From the NCBI RefSeq assembly GCF_024385575.1, contig NZ_JANFMV010000005.1, forward strand, positions 68,440 through 132,439: a DNA stretch of 64,000 nt, in the 5' to 3' direction. Under the pieces are notes generated by a model, which saw nothing but the letters and a program-made list of their open reading frames with translations, was not told where the DNA came from and searched no databases. This document shows positions 25,643 to 34,830 of this stretch, piece after piece. Position 1 is the stretch's first letter; every line of letters starts with the position of its first letter. The position numbers and the translations under genes are program-made. The DNA comes from Rhizobium sp. NRK18. Its GTDB lineage: Bacteria > Pseudomonadota > Alphaproteobacteria > Rhizobiales > Rhizobiaceae.

Positions 25643-27076
25643 TCAGGCCTTGTTTTCCAGCGCGTCCGGCCATGCCGTCGGGTCGGTGTCGAGGTCCGGG
25701 AACTTCTTCGGATCGAAGACCGGCATCTTGACGCCCGCCTTCAGCTGCGCGCGGAAATCGTTGATCAGCCGGAGCGCCGTCGGGAACATCATGGTGATCG
25801 CCAGCAGGTTGACCACGGCCAGGATGCCCATCATCGGATCGGAGAAATCGAACACCGAGGTGGCACCCGGTGCCACCGAGCCGATGAAGACGATGGCAAG
25901 AACCGCGATGCGCAGCACATGCGGAGCGATCGGGTTCTTCGTCATGAAATTCAGCGCGTTCTCGCCGAGATAGTAGTTGTACATGATCGACGAGAACGAG
26001 AACAGGAAGATCGCCCCGGTCAGGAAGTACTGGGCCCAGCTGCCGACGTGATCGACGAGGCTCTGTTGGGTGAGGATGACGCCGTCCACGCCTTCCGCAC
26101 CCGGCTGGTAGACGTCGCCGAGCAGGATGATGAAGGCCGTGCACGAGCAGACGATGATCGTGTCGATGAACACCGAGAAGCTCTGGGTGATGCCCTGGCT
26201 GACCGGATGACGGACATAGGCGGTCGCCGCAACGTTCGGCGCCGAACCGAGGCCGGCTTCGTTGGAGAACAGGCCACGGCGAAGTCCGTTGGAAATCGCA
26301 GCCCCCATGCCGCCGGCCACCGCCTCGCGGAAACCGAAGGCATTGGTGACGATATCCCAGATGACGGCCGGGATGCCGGTGATGTTCAGAACCAGAACCA
26401 GAAGCGCCATGCCGATATAGCCGAAGGCCATGATCGGAATGATGACATCGGCGGCCTTGGCAATGCGCCGGATGCCGCCATACACGATGGCGCCGGTGGC
26501 AATGACGAGGAAGATGCCGGTGGCAAAGCGCGGAATGCCGAGACTGTCGGCCGCGGCACCCGCGACGGTGTTGCCCTGGAAGGCGTTGAAACCGATGGCA
26601 AAGGACGCAATCAGGCAGATCGCGTAGATGATGGCCAGCCAGCGATAATTGGGGCCCAGACCATGGATGATCGCCTGCGCCGGGCCGCCGCGATAATCGC
26701 CTTCGTCCGTCGTGCGCTTGAAGACCTGCGCCAGCGTCGCCTCGATCAGCCCGGAACACATGCCGACCAGGGCGATTGCCCACATCCAGAAGACGGCGCC
26801 GGGTCCGCCGGCGGTGATCGCCACCGCCACGCCGGCGATATTGCCGCCGCCGACACGTCCGCCGACCGAGACAAGCAAGGCCTCACGGGCGCTGATCTTC
26901 GTCGGATCGGCGTCCTCGTCGCCGCGCAGCACGCGGAACATGCGGGTGAAGAAGCGGAATTGCACGAAGCCGCTGGCGATCGTGAAAAACACGCCCAGAA
27001 CGACGAGGAACGGAACGAGTGCCCAGCCCCATGTCAGGTCGTTGATGACGGTGAAAATGGCGTTGAAGAAATCCAT
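25643..27076 (-). CDS. Sodium:alanine (AGCS family) symporter
   Basis: The 477-residue inner-membrane protein has about ten to eleven hydrophobic segments. It carries the AGCS signatures SVGGRVGGGNIAGVAVA near the first third and NGLRRGLFSNEAGLGSAP in the middle, followed by the YYLGENAL segment. These carriers take up alanine or glycine with sodium. I prefer the ATG at 27076 (MDFFNAIFTV) because AAGGGGA lies nine bases upstream; an earlier in-frame start adds a non-conserved decapeptide. It is divergent from deoC and not obviously linked to deoxyribose use, so its place here may be incidental. Confidence 0.9.
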   Translation of the reverse strand: MDFFNAIFTVINDLTWGWALVPFLVVLGVFFTIASGFVQFRFFTRMFRVLRGDEDADPTKISAREALLVSVGGRVGGGNIAGVAVAITAGGPGAVFWMWAIALVGMCSGLIEATLAQVFKRTTDEGDYRGGPAQAIIHGLGPNYRWLAIIYAICLIASFAIGFNAFQGNTVAGAAADSLGIPRFATGIFLVIATGAIVYGGIRRIAKAADVIIPIMAFGYIGMALLVLVLNITGIPAVIWDIVTNAFGFREAVAGGMGAAISNGLRRGLFSNEAGLGSAPNVAATAYVRHPVSQGITQSFSVFIDTIIVCSCTAFIILLGDVYQPGAEGVDGVILTQQSLVDHVGSWAQYFLTGAIFLFSFSSIMYNYYLGENALNFMTKNPIAPHVLRIAVLAIVFIGSVAPGATSVFDFSDPMMGILAVVNLLAITMMFPTALRLINDFRAQLKAGVKMPVFDPKKFPDLDTDPTAWPDALENKA

Positions 27077-27420
27077 ACGCGTGTCCCCTTGCAGCAAAAT
27101 TCCCACGGACGCACGACGTTATCGCCGCGCGCTTCGCAACCCGGTTCAGATTTGGGATCCCTCATGCAAGCCGCCCGCAGGCAGAACGGACGCTTGCACC
27201 TCTTGGGTGACCGTAATTGCGAAATTGGCAATCGGCAAGAAGTAATGGACTTTGTTCAGATATTCGCACCATCGGCGGTTGATCCAACTCTCGCCGTCAT
27301 CCGCATGAATGATGGCATTCTTCTCTTGACGGATTTCAAAAATGATGCGATTTTCACAATAATTCTGATATAAATATAACAATTGCGCCATATGGACCGT
27401 AGCGCACAGGGAGAAACGAC
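27077..27420. promoter_or_regulatory. Divergent control region between symporter and deoC
   Basis: This 344-nt region has no credible gene. Towards deoC it becomes AT-rich, with a TTGACG hexamer at 27326-27331 and the TTTCACAAT motif at 27352-27360 that also precedes deoR. A purine-rich GGGAGA lies just before the deoC GTG. I see no riboswitch-like fold by eye. Confidence 0.5.
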
Positions 27421-28419
27421 GTGGCAATCGCTGCAGCAAGGCAAGACATTGCGGCCGCCGCCAATCATGGCTGGCCGCGCAACGAGGGCATCCCGCTCGA
27501 CACCGGATGGGTCGCCGAACAACGCGTCAACCTGTCGGCCGGCGAGCGCCGCGTCGCGACGCTGCCCGGCCGGCGGACGGTGAAGAAGGACGCGCAGGCG
27601 GCCTGGCTCCTGAAGGCCGTGACCTGCATCGACCTGACGACGCTGAACGGCGACGATACGGCCGGCCGCGTCGAACGCCTCTGCGCCAAGGCGGCCAACC
27701 CGATCCGCGGCGACATCCTCCAGGCGCTCGGCATGGGCGACCGGCGGATCACCACCGGTGCGATCTGCGTCTATCACCGCTTCGTCAAGACGGCCGTCAA
27801 TGCCCTCGACGGCACCGGCATTCCGGTCGCCGCGGTTTCGACCGGCTTTCCCGCCGGCCTCATCCCGCACGAGCTGAAGCTCAAGGAGATCGAGGCCTCC
27901 GTTCGCGATGGCGCCAAGGAGATCGACATCGTCATTACCCGTGAGCACGTTCTGACCGGCAACTGGCAGGCGCTCTACGACGAGATGCGCGACTTCCGCG
28001 CCGCGTGCGGCGATGCGCATGTGAAGGCGATCCTTGCGACCGGCGACCTGAAGACGCTGCGCAACGTTGCCCGCGCCTCGCTCGTCTGCATGATGGCCGG
28101 CGCCGACTTCATCAAGACCTCGACCGGCAAGGAAGGCGTCAACGCGACCCTGCTCGTCACGCTGGTCATGCTCCGGATGATCCGCGCCTATGAGGAAGCG
28201 ACCGGATTCAAGGTCGGCTACAAGCCCGCGGGCGGCATTTCGACGGCCAAGGACGTCCTGAACTACCAGTTCCTGATGAAGGAGGAGCTTGGCCGCGAAT
28301 GGCTGGAGCCGGATCTGTTCCGCATCGGCGCCTCCAGCCTTCTCGCCGATATCGAGCGCCAGCTCGAACACCACGTCACGGGCGCCTATTCCGCCTTCAA
28401 CAGACACCCGATCGGATGA
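27421..28419 (+). CDS. deoC: Deoxyribose-phosphate aldolase
   Basis: DeoC splits 2-deoxyribose-5-phosphate into glyceraldehyde-3-phosphate and acetaldehyde. The 332-residue protein is the longer alphaproteobacterial form. It shows CIDLTTLNGDDT, TGFPAGLIPHELKLKEIE, the EIDIVI strand, VKAILATGDL, the Schiff-base lysine Lys232 in FIKTSTGKEG, and KPAGGIST with the second active-site lysine. The start is GTG 27421 behind GGGAGA. The aldehyde dehydrogenase that would clear acetaldehyde starts 4 nt after its stop. Confidence 0.95.
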   Translation: MAIAAARQDIAAAANHGWPRNEGIPLDTGWVAEQRVNLSAGERRVATLPGRRTVKKDAQAAWLLKAVTCIDLTTLNGDDTAGRVERLCAKAANPIRGDILQALGMGDRRITTGAICVYHRFVKTAVNALDGTGIPVAAVSTGFPAGLIPHELKLKEIEASVRDGAKEIDIVITREHVLTGNWQALYDEMRDFRAACGDAHVKAILATGDLKTLRNVARASLVCMMAGADFIKTSTGKEGVNATLLVTLVMLRMIRAYEEATGFKVGYKPAGGISTAKDVLNYQFLMKEELGREWLEPDLFRIGASSLLADIERQLEHHVTGAYSAFNRHPIG

Positions 28420-28423
28420 TGCG

Positions 28424-30808
28424 ATGAGTGTAGCAAGCTATTTTGACGACATGTCCTACGGACCCGCTCCCGAAGCCGACACCGAAGCCCGCGACTGGCT
28501 GAAGCGCCACGAGGCGACGTTCGGCCACTTCATCAACGGCTCTTTCGTTTCCTCCGCCTCCGGCAAGAGCATCGAGACGTTCGAGCCCGCAACCGGCGCC
28601 CGTCTTGCCAGGCTCGCCAAGGGCGACAGGCAGGACGTCGACGCCGCCGTTGCCGCTGCCCGCAAGGCTCAAGGCCCCTGGGCAAAACTTCCCGGCCATG
28701 CCCGCGCCCGCCATCTCTATGCGCTCGCCCGCATGATCCAGCGCCATGCGCGGCTCATCGCCGTCGTCGAGGCGATCGACAACGGCAAGCCGATCCGCGA
28801 GACGCGCGACATCGACATTCCGCTCGCCGCCCGGCATTTCTACCACCATGCCGGCTGGGCGCAGCTGATGGAGACGGAGTTTGCCGACCAGCAGCCGGTC
28901 GGCGTCATCGGCCAGATCATCCCGTGGAACTTCCCGTTCCTGATGCTCGCCTGGAAGGTCGCGCCGGCGCTCGCGCTCGGCAACACCGTTGTCCTAAAGC
29001 CAGCCGAATTCACCTCGCTGACCGCACTGCTGTTTGCCGAACTGGCCGCTGCCGCCGGCCTGCCGGCGGGCGTGCTGAACGTCGTCACCGGGGAAGGGGA
29101 GACGGGGGCGCTGATCGTCGAGCATGAGGGGGTCGACAAGATCGCCTTCACGGGTTCCACCGATGTCGGCCGTCTGATCCGCGAAAAGACGGCCGGCTCC
29201 GGCAAGTCGCTGACGCTGGAGCTCGGTGGCAAGTCGCCCTTCATCGTCTTCGACGACGCCGATATCGACGCCGCCGTCGAGGGCGTGGTCGACGCCATCT
29301 GGTTCAACCAGGGCCAAGTCTGCTGCGCCGGTTCGCGCATCCTCGTGCAGGAGGGCATCGCCGACACGTTCCATGCCCGGCTGAAGCGCCGCATGCAGAC
29401 GCTTCGCGTCGGTCAGCCGCTCGACAAATGCATCGACATGGGCGCGATCGTTGCCCCCGTGCAATTGGAGCGTATTCGGTCGATGGTGGAGCAGGGCGTC
29501 GCCGACGGCGCGGAGCTGCACCAGGCCGAAATCGACCTGCCGGAAAAGGGCTCCTTCTTCCGCCCGACCCTGCTTGCCAAGGTGCCGACGGCTTCGATCG
29601 TCGCGACCGAGGAAATCTTCGGTCCGGTTGCCGTATCGATGACCTTCCGCACGCCGGACGAGGCAATCCAGCTGGCCAACCACTCGCGCTACGGGCTTGC
29701 CGCCTCGATCTGGAGCGAGACGATCGGTCTGGCGCTCTACGTCGCCGCCAAGCTTGCGGCCGGCGTCGTCTGGGTCAACGCCACCAATCTCTTCGATGCG
29801 GCGGCCGGTTTCGGCGGCAAGAAGGAATCCGGTTTCGGCCGGGAGGGCGGCAAGGAAGGCTGCTACGAATACTTGAAGCCGAAGGCCTGGGCGAACCTCA
29901 AGGCCCGCGGCGAAACGGCGGTGCCGGCGCTGCGTCCTGTGACCAACGAGTTCGCGGCACCGCTGATCGACCGCACCGCCAAGCTCTTCATCGGCGGCAA
30001 GCAGGCGCGGCCGGACGGCAATTATTCACGGGCGATCGTTTCGCCGAAGGGCAAGCTCGTCGGCGAAGTCGGCGAGGGCAACCGCAAGGACATCCGCAAC
30101 GCGGTGGCCGCTGCGGTGAAGGCGTCCGGCTGGGCATCGGCGACCGCGCACAACCGCGCGCAGATTCTCTACTATATCGGCGAAAACCTCTCGGCCCGCG
30201 CCGACGAGTTTTCCGCTCGCATCGCCGCCCAGACCGGCCGCTCGGCATCGTCGGTGAGCGCCGAAGTGGAGGCCGCGATTGCCCGGCTCTTCACCTATGG
30301 CGCCTGGGCCGACAAGTATGAAGGCGCCATCCACCAGCCGCCGCTGCGCGGCGTGACACTCGCCATGCCGGAACCGCAGGGCGTCGTCGGCGTCATCGCG
30401 CCGCCGGAAGCGCCGCTCCTTGGCCTCATCAGCCTCGTGGCGCCGCTGATCGCCGTCGGCAACCGCGTCGTCGCCGTGCCGAGCGAAGCCTATCCGCTGT
30501 CGGCAACCGACTTCTATTCGGTGCTGGAAACCTCCGACGTGCCGGCCGGCGTCGTCAATATCGTCACCGGCTCCGCGCTCGATCTGGCAAAAACGCTCGC
30601 CGCCCATGACGAGGTCGACGCGCTCTGGGCGTTCGGCTCGGCAGAGCTGGCAAAGACCGTCGAAAAGCTCTCCGCCGGCAACCTGAAGCGCATCTTCACC
30701 GACAACGGCAAGGCGATCGACTGGACGAACCCGGCCCAGGCCGAAGGCCCCATGTTCCTGCGCAAGGCAACGGACGTCAAGAACATCTGGATCCCGTACG
30801 GCGAGTGA
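28424..30808 (+). CDS. Double aldehyde dehydrogenase (second half degenerate)
   Basis: The 794-residue protein joins two aldehyde-dehydrogenase domains. The first (about residues 30-490) is complete: PWNFPFLMLAWKVAPALA, the LELGGK glutamate, and nucleophile Cys300 in FNQGQVCCAG. The second (about 510-780) retains NRAQILYYIGENL and VVGVIAPPEAPLLGLISL but shows no GQxC nucleophile and no ELGG glutamate, so it is probably structural. Coupling to deoC at 4 nt indicates oxidation of acetaldehyde from deoxyribose to acetate. The same fused form accompanies deoC in other rhizobia, as far as I recall. Confidence 0.88.
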   Translation: MSVASYFDDMSYGPAPEADTEARDWLKRHEATFGHFINGSFVSSASGKSIETFEPATGARLARLAKGDRQDVDAAVAAARKAQGPWAKLPGHARARHLYALARMIQRHARLIAVVEAIDNGKPIRETRDIDIPLAARHFYHHAGWAQLMETEFADQQPVGVIGQIIPWNFPFLMLAWKVAPALALGNTVVLKPAEFTSLTALLFAELAAAAGLPAGVLNVVTGEGETGALIVEHEGVDKIAFTGSTDVGRLIREKTAGSGKSLTLELGGKSPFIVFDDADIDAAVEGVVDAIWFNQGQVCCAGSRILVQEGIADTFHARLKRRMQTLRVGQPLDKCIDMGAIVAPVQLERIRSMVEQGVADGAELHQAEIDLPEKGSFFRPTLLAKVPTASIVATEEIFGPVAVSMTFRTPDEAIQLANHSRYGLAASIWSETIGLALYVAAKLAAGVVWVNATNLFDAAAGFGGKKESGFGREGGKEGCYEYLKPKAWANLKARGETAVPALRPVTNEFAAPLIDRTAKLFIGGKQARPDGNYSRAIVSPKGKLVGEVGEGNRKDIRNAVAAAVKASGWASATAHNRAQILYYIGENLSARADEFSARIAAQTGRSASSVSAEVEAAIARLFTYGAWADKYEGAIHQPPLRGVTLAMPEPQGVVGVIAPPEAPLLGLISLVAPLIAVGNRVVAVPSEAYPLSATDFYSVLETSDVPAGVVNIVTGSALDLAKTLAAHDEVDALWAFGSAELAKTVEKLSAGNLKRIFTDNGKAIDWTNPAQAEGPMFLRKATDVKNIWIPYGE

Positions 30809-30822
30809 TCTCGCTGTACGGG
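30793..30822 (+). terminator. Hairpin around the aldehyde dehydrogenase stop codon
   Basis: A 13-bp stem pairs 30793-30805 with 30810-30822, with one G-U pair. The TGA stop lies at the loop (30806-30808). No T-tract follows, so it may be a Rho-dependent or 3'-protecting structure at the operon end. Confidence 0.5.
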
Positions 30823-30978
30823 AACAGGCGTCGCATAGGCTGGACTGGATTGGTTCCATAATTCAGATTATGCGATCAAAGCCCTGTAAGGGCTATCTAG
30901 TATTGCGACAGTTGGGCCAGTTAAAGATGAGACATTCCTTGCTCTTCAGGCTGAAGAAAGCCAACATTGGGGGCACGG

Positions 30979-31236
30979 ATGACCAAGAATAAGCATCTGC
31001 TGATCGTACTGGTCATCCTGGCATTTTTGCCGCAAGCCTTGTATTTCGTCGGCATGCCGCGTTCATTTTGGCTGGGTGCAACATTCCTTGCTCTTAACCT
31101 AATCGTCAGCGCCTATGGCGCGATCGAGCGTCAATATCGCCCTGCGTGGGTGATTTATGGCGCATCATGCATCGTCACATTTGCCCTCTCCGGAATGGCC
31201 AGCCCGATTAGCCTGCTTCTCGTCTTGCTAATGTAG
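30979..31236 (+). CDS. Small hydrophobic membrane protein of unknown function
   Basis: The 85-residue product has three hydrophobic stretches: residues about 5-25 (HLLIVLVILAFLPQALYFVG), 31-46 and 55-85. A few charged residues sit between, and the layout suggests a three-helix inner-membrane protein. I chose the ATG at 30979 (MTKNKHLL) because it gives a lysine-rich start before the first helix. I do not recognise the family. It stands alone between the deoxyribose operon and a hydrolase. Confidence 0.5.
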   Translation: MTKNKHLLIVLVILAFLPQALYFVGMPRSFWLGATFLALNLIVSAYGAIERQYRPAWVIYGASCIVTFALSGMASPISLLLVLLM

Positions 31237-31328
31237 ATCTCGTTTCAAAGCTGAGCCGCAAACAGCGGTTGCGAAATCGCAGCAAGCTCGCAATTGTCGC
31301 CTGACAATCAACCGAGCCCCGATTCTTC

Positions 31329-32096
31329 ATGAAATTTGAGAAGTTTTTCATTCCAAGCGGTGAGCGGGACATCCGGCTGGAAGTCGTCTCGGCCAGGCCC
31401 GTTCATGACGGGCCACTCCCCACGATTGTCTTCAATCACGGTTCCACGGGGCGCGGGCAGAACAAGGCGTTCTACAGGCGAACGGTGAGCCCGGCAGTCG
31501 TTGCGAACTATTTCCTCGAGCGCGGATGGATGACGCTTTTCCCACAGCGCCGTGGCCGAGGAAAATCAGGTGGAGACTATGGTGAAGGTCTGGCCGTCGA
31601 CGGCTCCGGCTATTCCTGCGATGCCGACATCGCCATTGCCGGCTTCGAGCGTGCGGTCGAGGATATGGACGCGGTTCTCCGCCATCTGAAAGAACGGCCG
31701 GACGTCGACAAGGACCGGATCGTCATCGGCGGTGTTTCGCGCGGCGGCATCCTGTCGATTGCCTATGCCGGCATGCGACCGGGCACATTCCGGGGCGCGA
31801 TCAATTTCAATGGCGGCTGGCTCGGCAGAGCGTGCCCAAGCCATGAAACCGTCAATCCGCGCCTATTCGAACGCGGCGCCGCCTCCGGCATCCCGACACT
31901 CTGGCTGCATGGCAGCTACGACCAATATTATCGCATCAGTCATTGCAGGGGCAATTTCCAGACGTTCCTGTCGGCTGGCGGACAAGGCACATTCGTAGCC
32001 GCTCCCATGGGGCACGCGCTGATGTTCAAGCCAGCGCTCTGGGAGTCCCATGTCGATCAATACATGGACGGCATTGCCAGTTCACGTTCACCCTGA
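31329..32096 (+). CDS. Alpha/beta hydrolase (dienelactone-hydrolase/S9-like)
   Basis: This is a 255-residue hydrolase. FNHGSTGRGQNKA gives the oxyanion-hole region. The nucleophile elbow is GGVSRGG with Ser near residue 139. Asp lies in LHGSYDQYY, and His in PMGHALMF near the C-terminus. There is no signal peptide, so it is probably cytosolic. The catalytic triad is complete but the substrate is not evident. It starts 92 nt after the small membrane gene and is convergent with the DMT permease. Confidence 0.75.
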   Translation: MKFEKFFIPSGERDIRLEVVSARPVHDGPLPTIVFNHGSTGRGQNKAFYRRTVSPAVVANYFLERGWMTLFPQRRGRGKSGGDYGEGLAVDGSGYSCDADIAIAGFERAVEDMDAVLRHLKERPDVDKDRIVIGGVSRGGILSIAYAGMRPGTFRGAINFNGGWLGRACPSHETVNPRLFERGAASGIPTLWLHGSYDQYYRISHCRGNFQTFLSAGGQGTFVAAPMGHALMFKPALWESHVDQYMDGIASSRSP

Positions 32097-32111
32097 AGGG
32101 CGATCCGGCCC

Positions 32112-32993
32112 TCAGATCTGCTTGGGCTTCTTCAGCCCCAGACGGTATTCGCGCCAGACGGTGAACAGGCCCGCGCCGACGACGATGATGGCGCCGAGGA
32201 TCATGTTCCAGGTGACGGTTTCACCAAAGACGGAAACGGCGATCAGGACGCCGAAGACGAGCTGGAGGTAGGTGAGAGGCTGGACCTCGACGGCGCTGAG
32301 CTCGCCATAGGCCTTGATCAAGAGGAAATGGCTGAGCGTGCCGCAGATGCAGAGCGCCGCCATGAACGGCCAGTCCTCCGTCCGGATCGGCGTCCAGTAG
32401 AACGGGCCGACCAGCGTGATGGCCACCGCACCCGCGACGCCGGCATAGAAGACGCTGGTGACCGCGCTGTCGTGACGGCTGACGGCGCGCGTGGCGATGC
32501 CGTAGAGCGCATACATAAAGCTTGCGACCAGCGGCAGGAGCAAAGTGATGTCGAAGCGGACATTGGTCGGATTGAGCAGCACCATGACCCCGATCAGGCC
32601 GATGACGACGGCGGCACCGCGTCGCCAGCCGACCTTCTCGCCCAGAAGCGGGATCGACAATATGGTGACGAGCAGCGGCGTGACCTGAAGGATCGCCTGC
32701 GACATGGCGAGCCCGGCGGTGGTGAATGCGAAGATGACGACGACGATCTCGCTCGACAGGATGACCCCGCGGAAGATCTGTAGCAGCGGCCGTTTCGTGA
32801 CCACCGCCTTTCTCAAGCCCTGGCGGGAATAGGCGGCAAAGACGGTGACGAAGACCGCGAAGGCCCAGAAGCGGATCATGGTGACCATGATCGGCGGGTA
32901 TTTTGCGCCGAGATACTTCGAAAACGCATCCTGAACGGCAAAGATCGTCACGGCGGAGAGAACGTAGAGATAACCGATCGTCTTGCTGTTCAT
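32112..32993 (-). CDS. DMT-family (EamA) membrane transporter
   Basis: The 293-residue inner-membrane protein has ten predicted helices in two EamA repeats. Recognisable parts are QDAFSKYLG near the first helix, MSQAILQVTPLLVTILSIPLLGEKVGWRR ending the first repeat, and VQPLTYLQLVFGVLIAVSVFGE in the second. The family exports metabolites or amino acids, and the substrate here is unknown. The ATG at 32993 (MNSKTIGYLY) is chosen because upstream sequence in frame is not membrane-like. Confidence 0.85.
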   Translation of the reverse strand: MNSKTIGYLYVLSAVTIFAVQDAFSKYLGAKYPPIMVTMIRFWAFAVFVTVFAAYSRQGLRKAVVTKRPLLQIFRGVILSSEIVVVIFAFTTAGLAMSQAILQVTPLLVTILSIPLLGEKVGWRRGAAVVIGLIGVMVLLNPTNVRFDITLLLPLVASFMYALYGIATRAVSRHDSAVTSVFYAGVAGAVAITLVGPFYWTPIRTEDWPFMAALCICGTLSHFLLIKAYGELSAVEVQPLTYLQLVFGVLIAVSVFGETVTWNMILGAIIVVGAGLFTVWREYRLGLKKPKQI

Positions 32994-33090
32994 GGGGGAA
33001 ATCTGGGCTTTGCGGGTTGGATGCGGCAGGCGGAGGAGCTTTGTGCCAAGTCTTCGCCGCTGTCCAGCGAAAGTATGGCTGACGAACCAA

Positions 33091-33804
33091 TTATTCGCCG
33101 GCGTCCGCCGCTGGATCGCCCTCCCCGCCCTCACCCGGATCGGCATCATCGGCGGCTGCGGCGAGCGCATGCCGGCTCAAGAGGCCCGCATCCTCCAGCG
33201 CCTCGATATCGGGAAGATCGCGCAACGTCGAAAAGCCGAAGGCGGAGAGGAAATGGCGCGTCGTGACATAGGTATAGGGCGCACCGGGCGTCGGGCTGCG
33301 CGGACCGGACCCGATGAAGCCGGCAGATCGCAGAGCGCCGATCATGTCGCGGCTGACCTCGCGCCCGAAGATGCGAGAGAGTTCGGCACGGGTGACCGGC
33401 TGGAAATAGCCGATCGCCATCAGCACCCCCGCCTCGAAGTCCGAAAGACTTGCCGGCAGCGGACGCGTCGGCACGCTTGCGGCCCGCACGGCGGCGCCGT
33501 AGCCGCCCCGGGTGCGGTGATGAAAGCCGCCGGCAACGGAGACGATGTCGTAGGGCCTGCCCTTCAGATCCTCGCGCAGGTCGTCGATCAGGAGATCGAT
33601 GCTGCAGCCTTCGCCGACGACGCGGGCCAGAACGTCGCGGGTGACCGGCTCGGCGGAGGCGAAGATGACGGCTTCCACCCGCATCATCCATTCGCGCCAC
33701 CGCGCCTCCGGCGGCAAGTCGGCGAGCTCGCGATCGATCAGCGGCTCATCGCCGCCGCTCTTCCTTCCGCTCCGCTGCGCCCGCATGCCGCTTGCCCCCG
33801 CCAT
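33091..33804 (-). CDS. scpB: ScpB-domain segregation/condensation protein
   Basis: The 237-residue protein is an ScpB-like double winged-helix protein. RVEAVIFASAEPVTRDVLARV at about residues 40-60 is the typical opening, YDIVSVAGGFHHRTR follows, and the second winged helix has LSDFEAGVLMAIGYFQPVTRAELSRIFG and YTYVTTRHFLSAFG. ScpB normally bridges ScpA and SMC in chromosome condensation. Here neither partner is nearby, and the gene follows a DUF1403 gene with a 2-nt gap, an arrangement I associate with rhizobial plasmids. It may therefore be an accessory paralogue. The acidic C-terminal tail is not conserved. Confidence 0.85.
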   Translation of the reverse strand: MAGASGMRAQRSGRKSGGDEPLIDRELADLPPEARWREWMMRVEAVIFASAEPVTRDVLARVVGEGCSIDLLIDDLREDLKGRPYDIVSVAGGFHHRTRGGYGAAVRAASVPTRPLPASLSDFEAGVLMAIGYFQPVTRAELSRIFGREVSRDMIGALRSAGFIGSGPRSPTPGAPYTYVTTRHFLSAFGFSTLRDLPDIEALEDAGLLSRHALAAAADDADPGEGGEGDPAADAGE

Positions 33805-33806
33805 CG

Positions 33807-34757
33807 CTACAAACCGTAAATGCGGAAGCTGGTGCGGCCGGAAAGCTCGCGCACGCCGCCGAGCGTCTCCAGCCGCTCGAACAGCCGCCTTGCCGCCCAG
33901 CGCGACAGGTTGGCGCCGGGCGCGGCAGCGGACACGGCATCGTCCGAGAAGAGCTGCCGGACCACCGTCTCGCCACCCTTGGTGCGCACCTTCGGGGCGA
34001 TGGCGGCGAGCCTTTCCGCGCGACGGGCGATATCGGCGGCCAGTTGCAGCGCCTCGCCGCCGCCTTTCGAAATCGCCAGGAACACGGCACGGGCAAAGGC
34101 CGGCTCTCCGGGGGCGACACGGCCCCTGCCGCCAAGCGTGCGAAAGGCCGGTCCGTAACGCTCGGCCATCAGCAGCGGCACAGGCCGCGCCCAGCCCAGC
34201 TTGCGGGCGACCATCCAGTCGGCAAGCCACCAGGCGAGGACTTCGGCATCCGGCCGCATGCCGATGAGGCGCTGGACAAGCTCGGCGGCCACGAAAGGTG
34301 CCGGGCGCCGCGACTGGGCCATCTCCTCCACGAGGTCGACGATCGCACCCAGATCGCCCTGCGCCAGACCGAGATCATGGCAGAGTTCGCCGAGTTCCTT
34401 GCTACCAAGCCGAACGGATTCTCCGGCAAGCCGCCTGTAGGCGACGAAGATGGAGCCGGCCGGGCCTGGATCATCACAGGGCGCGCAGAGGAGCACGGCA
34501 TCGCGCAAGGCATCCTCGTCTTCCCCCCTCCCCGCAAGGCGCACGGCGGAGGCGGCGCATTTCAGCGCCAGGCGGGCGCGCCAGCAGCCGGCCCAGTAGG
34601 GGTCGGCACGCACCAGCGCATCGAGCCCGGCAAGCGCGGATCCTGCCAGAAAGGCAGCTTCCGCCTCGCTCTCGACGCCGGCCACGGCGGTTGCCCAGCG
34701 CGGCAATAGCTGCACCGGTGTGGCCTGATCGGGCATGGGAAGCGCACGCGAATCCAT
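33807..34757 (-). CDS. DUF1403 family protein
   Basis: The 316-residue, mostly helical, alanine-rich cytosolic protein matches the DUF1403 family as I know it, which sits next to scpB in rhizobial accessory replicons. Visible blocks are LPRWATAVAGVESEAEAAFLAG near the N-terminus, SVRLGSKELGELCHDLGL in the middle, and a C-terminal winged-helix-like LSRWAARRLFERLETLGGVRELSGRTSFRIYG. The latter suggests DNA or protein binding. No enzymatic motif is visible. It is almost certainly co-transcribed with scpB, so a role with ScpB in replicon maintenance is a reasonable guess. Confidence 0.75.
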   Translation of the reverse strand: MDSRALPMPDQATPVQLLPRWATAVAGVESEAEAAFLAGSALAGLDALVRADPYWAGCWRARLALKCAASAVRLAGRGEDEDALRDAVLLCAPCDDPGPAGSIFVAYRRLAGESVRLGSKELGELCHDLGLAQGDLGAIVDLVEEMAQSRRPAPFVAAELVQRLIGMRPDAEVLAWWLADWMVARKLGWARPVPLLMAERYGPAFRTLGGRGRVAPGEPAFARAVFLAISKGGGEALQLAADIARRAERLAAIAPKVRTKGGETVVRQLFSDDAVSAAAPGANLSRWAARRLFERLETLGGVRELSGRTSFRIYGL

Positions 34758-34830
34758 GGGCTGGAGCGTAATGCAGGCGTGCGCTTTGCGCCATGCGGCG
34801 GATCGAGAACTGCACAGGCTTGTGTGCCTT

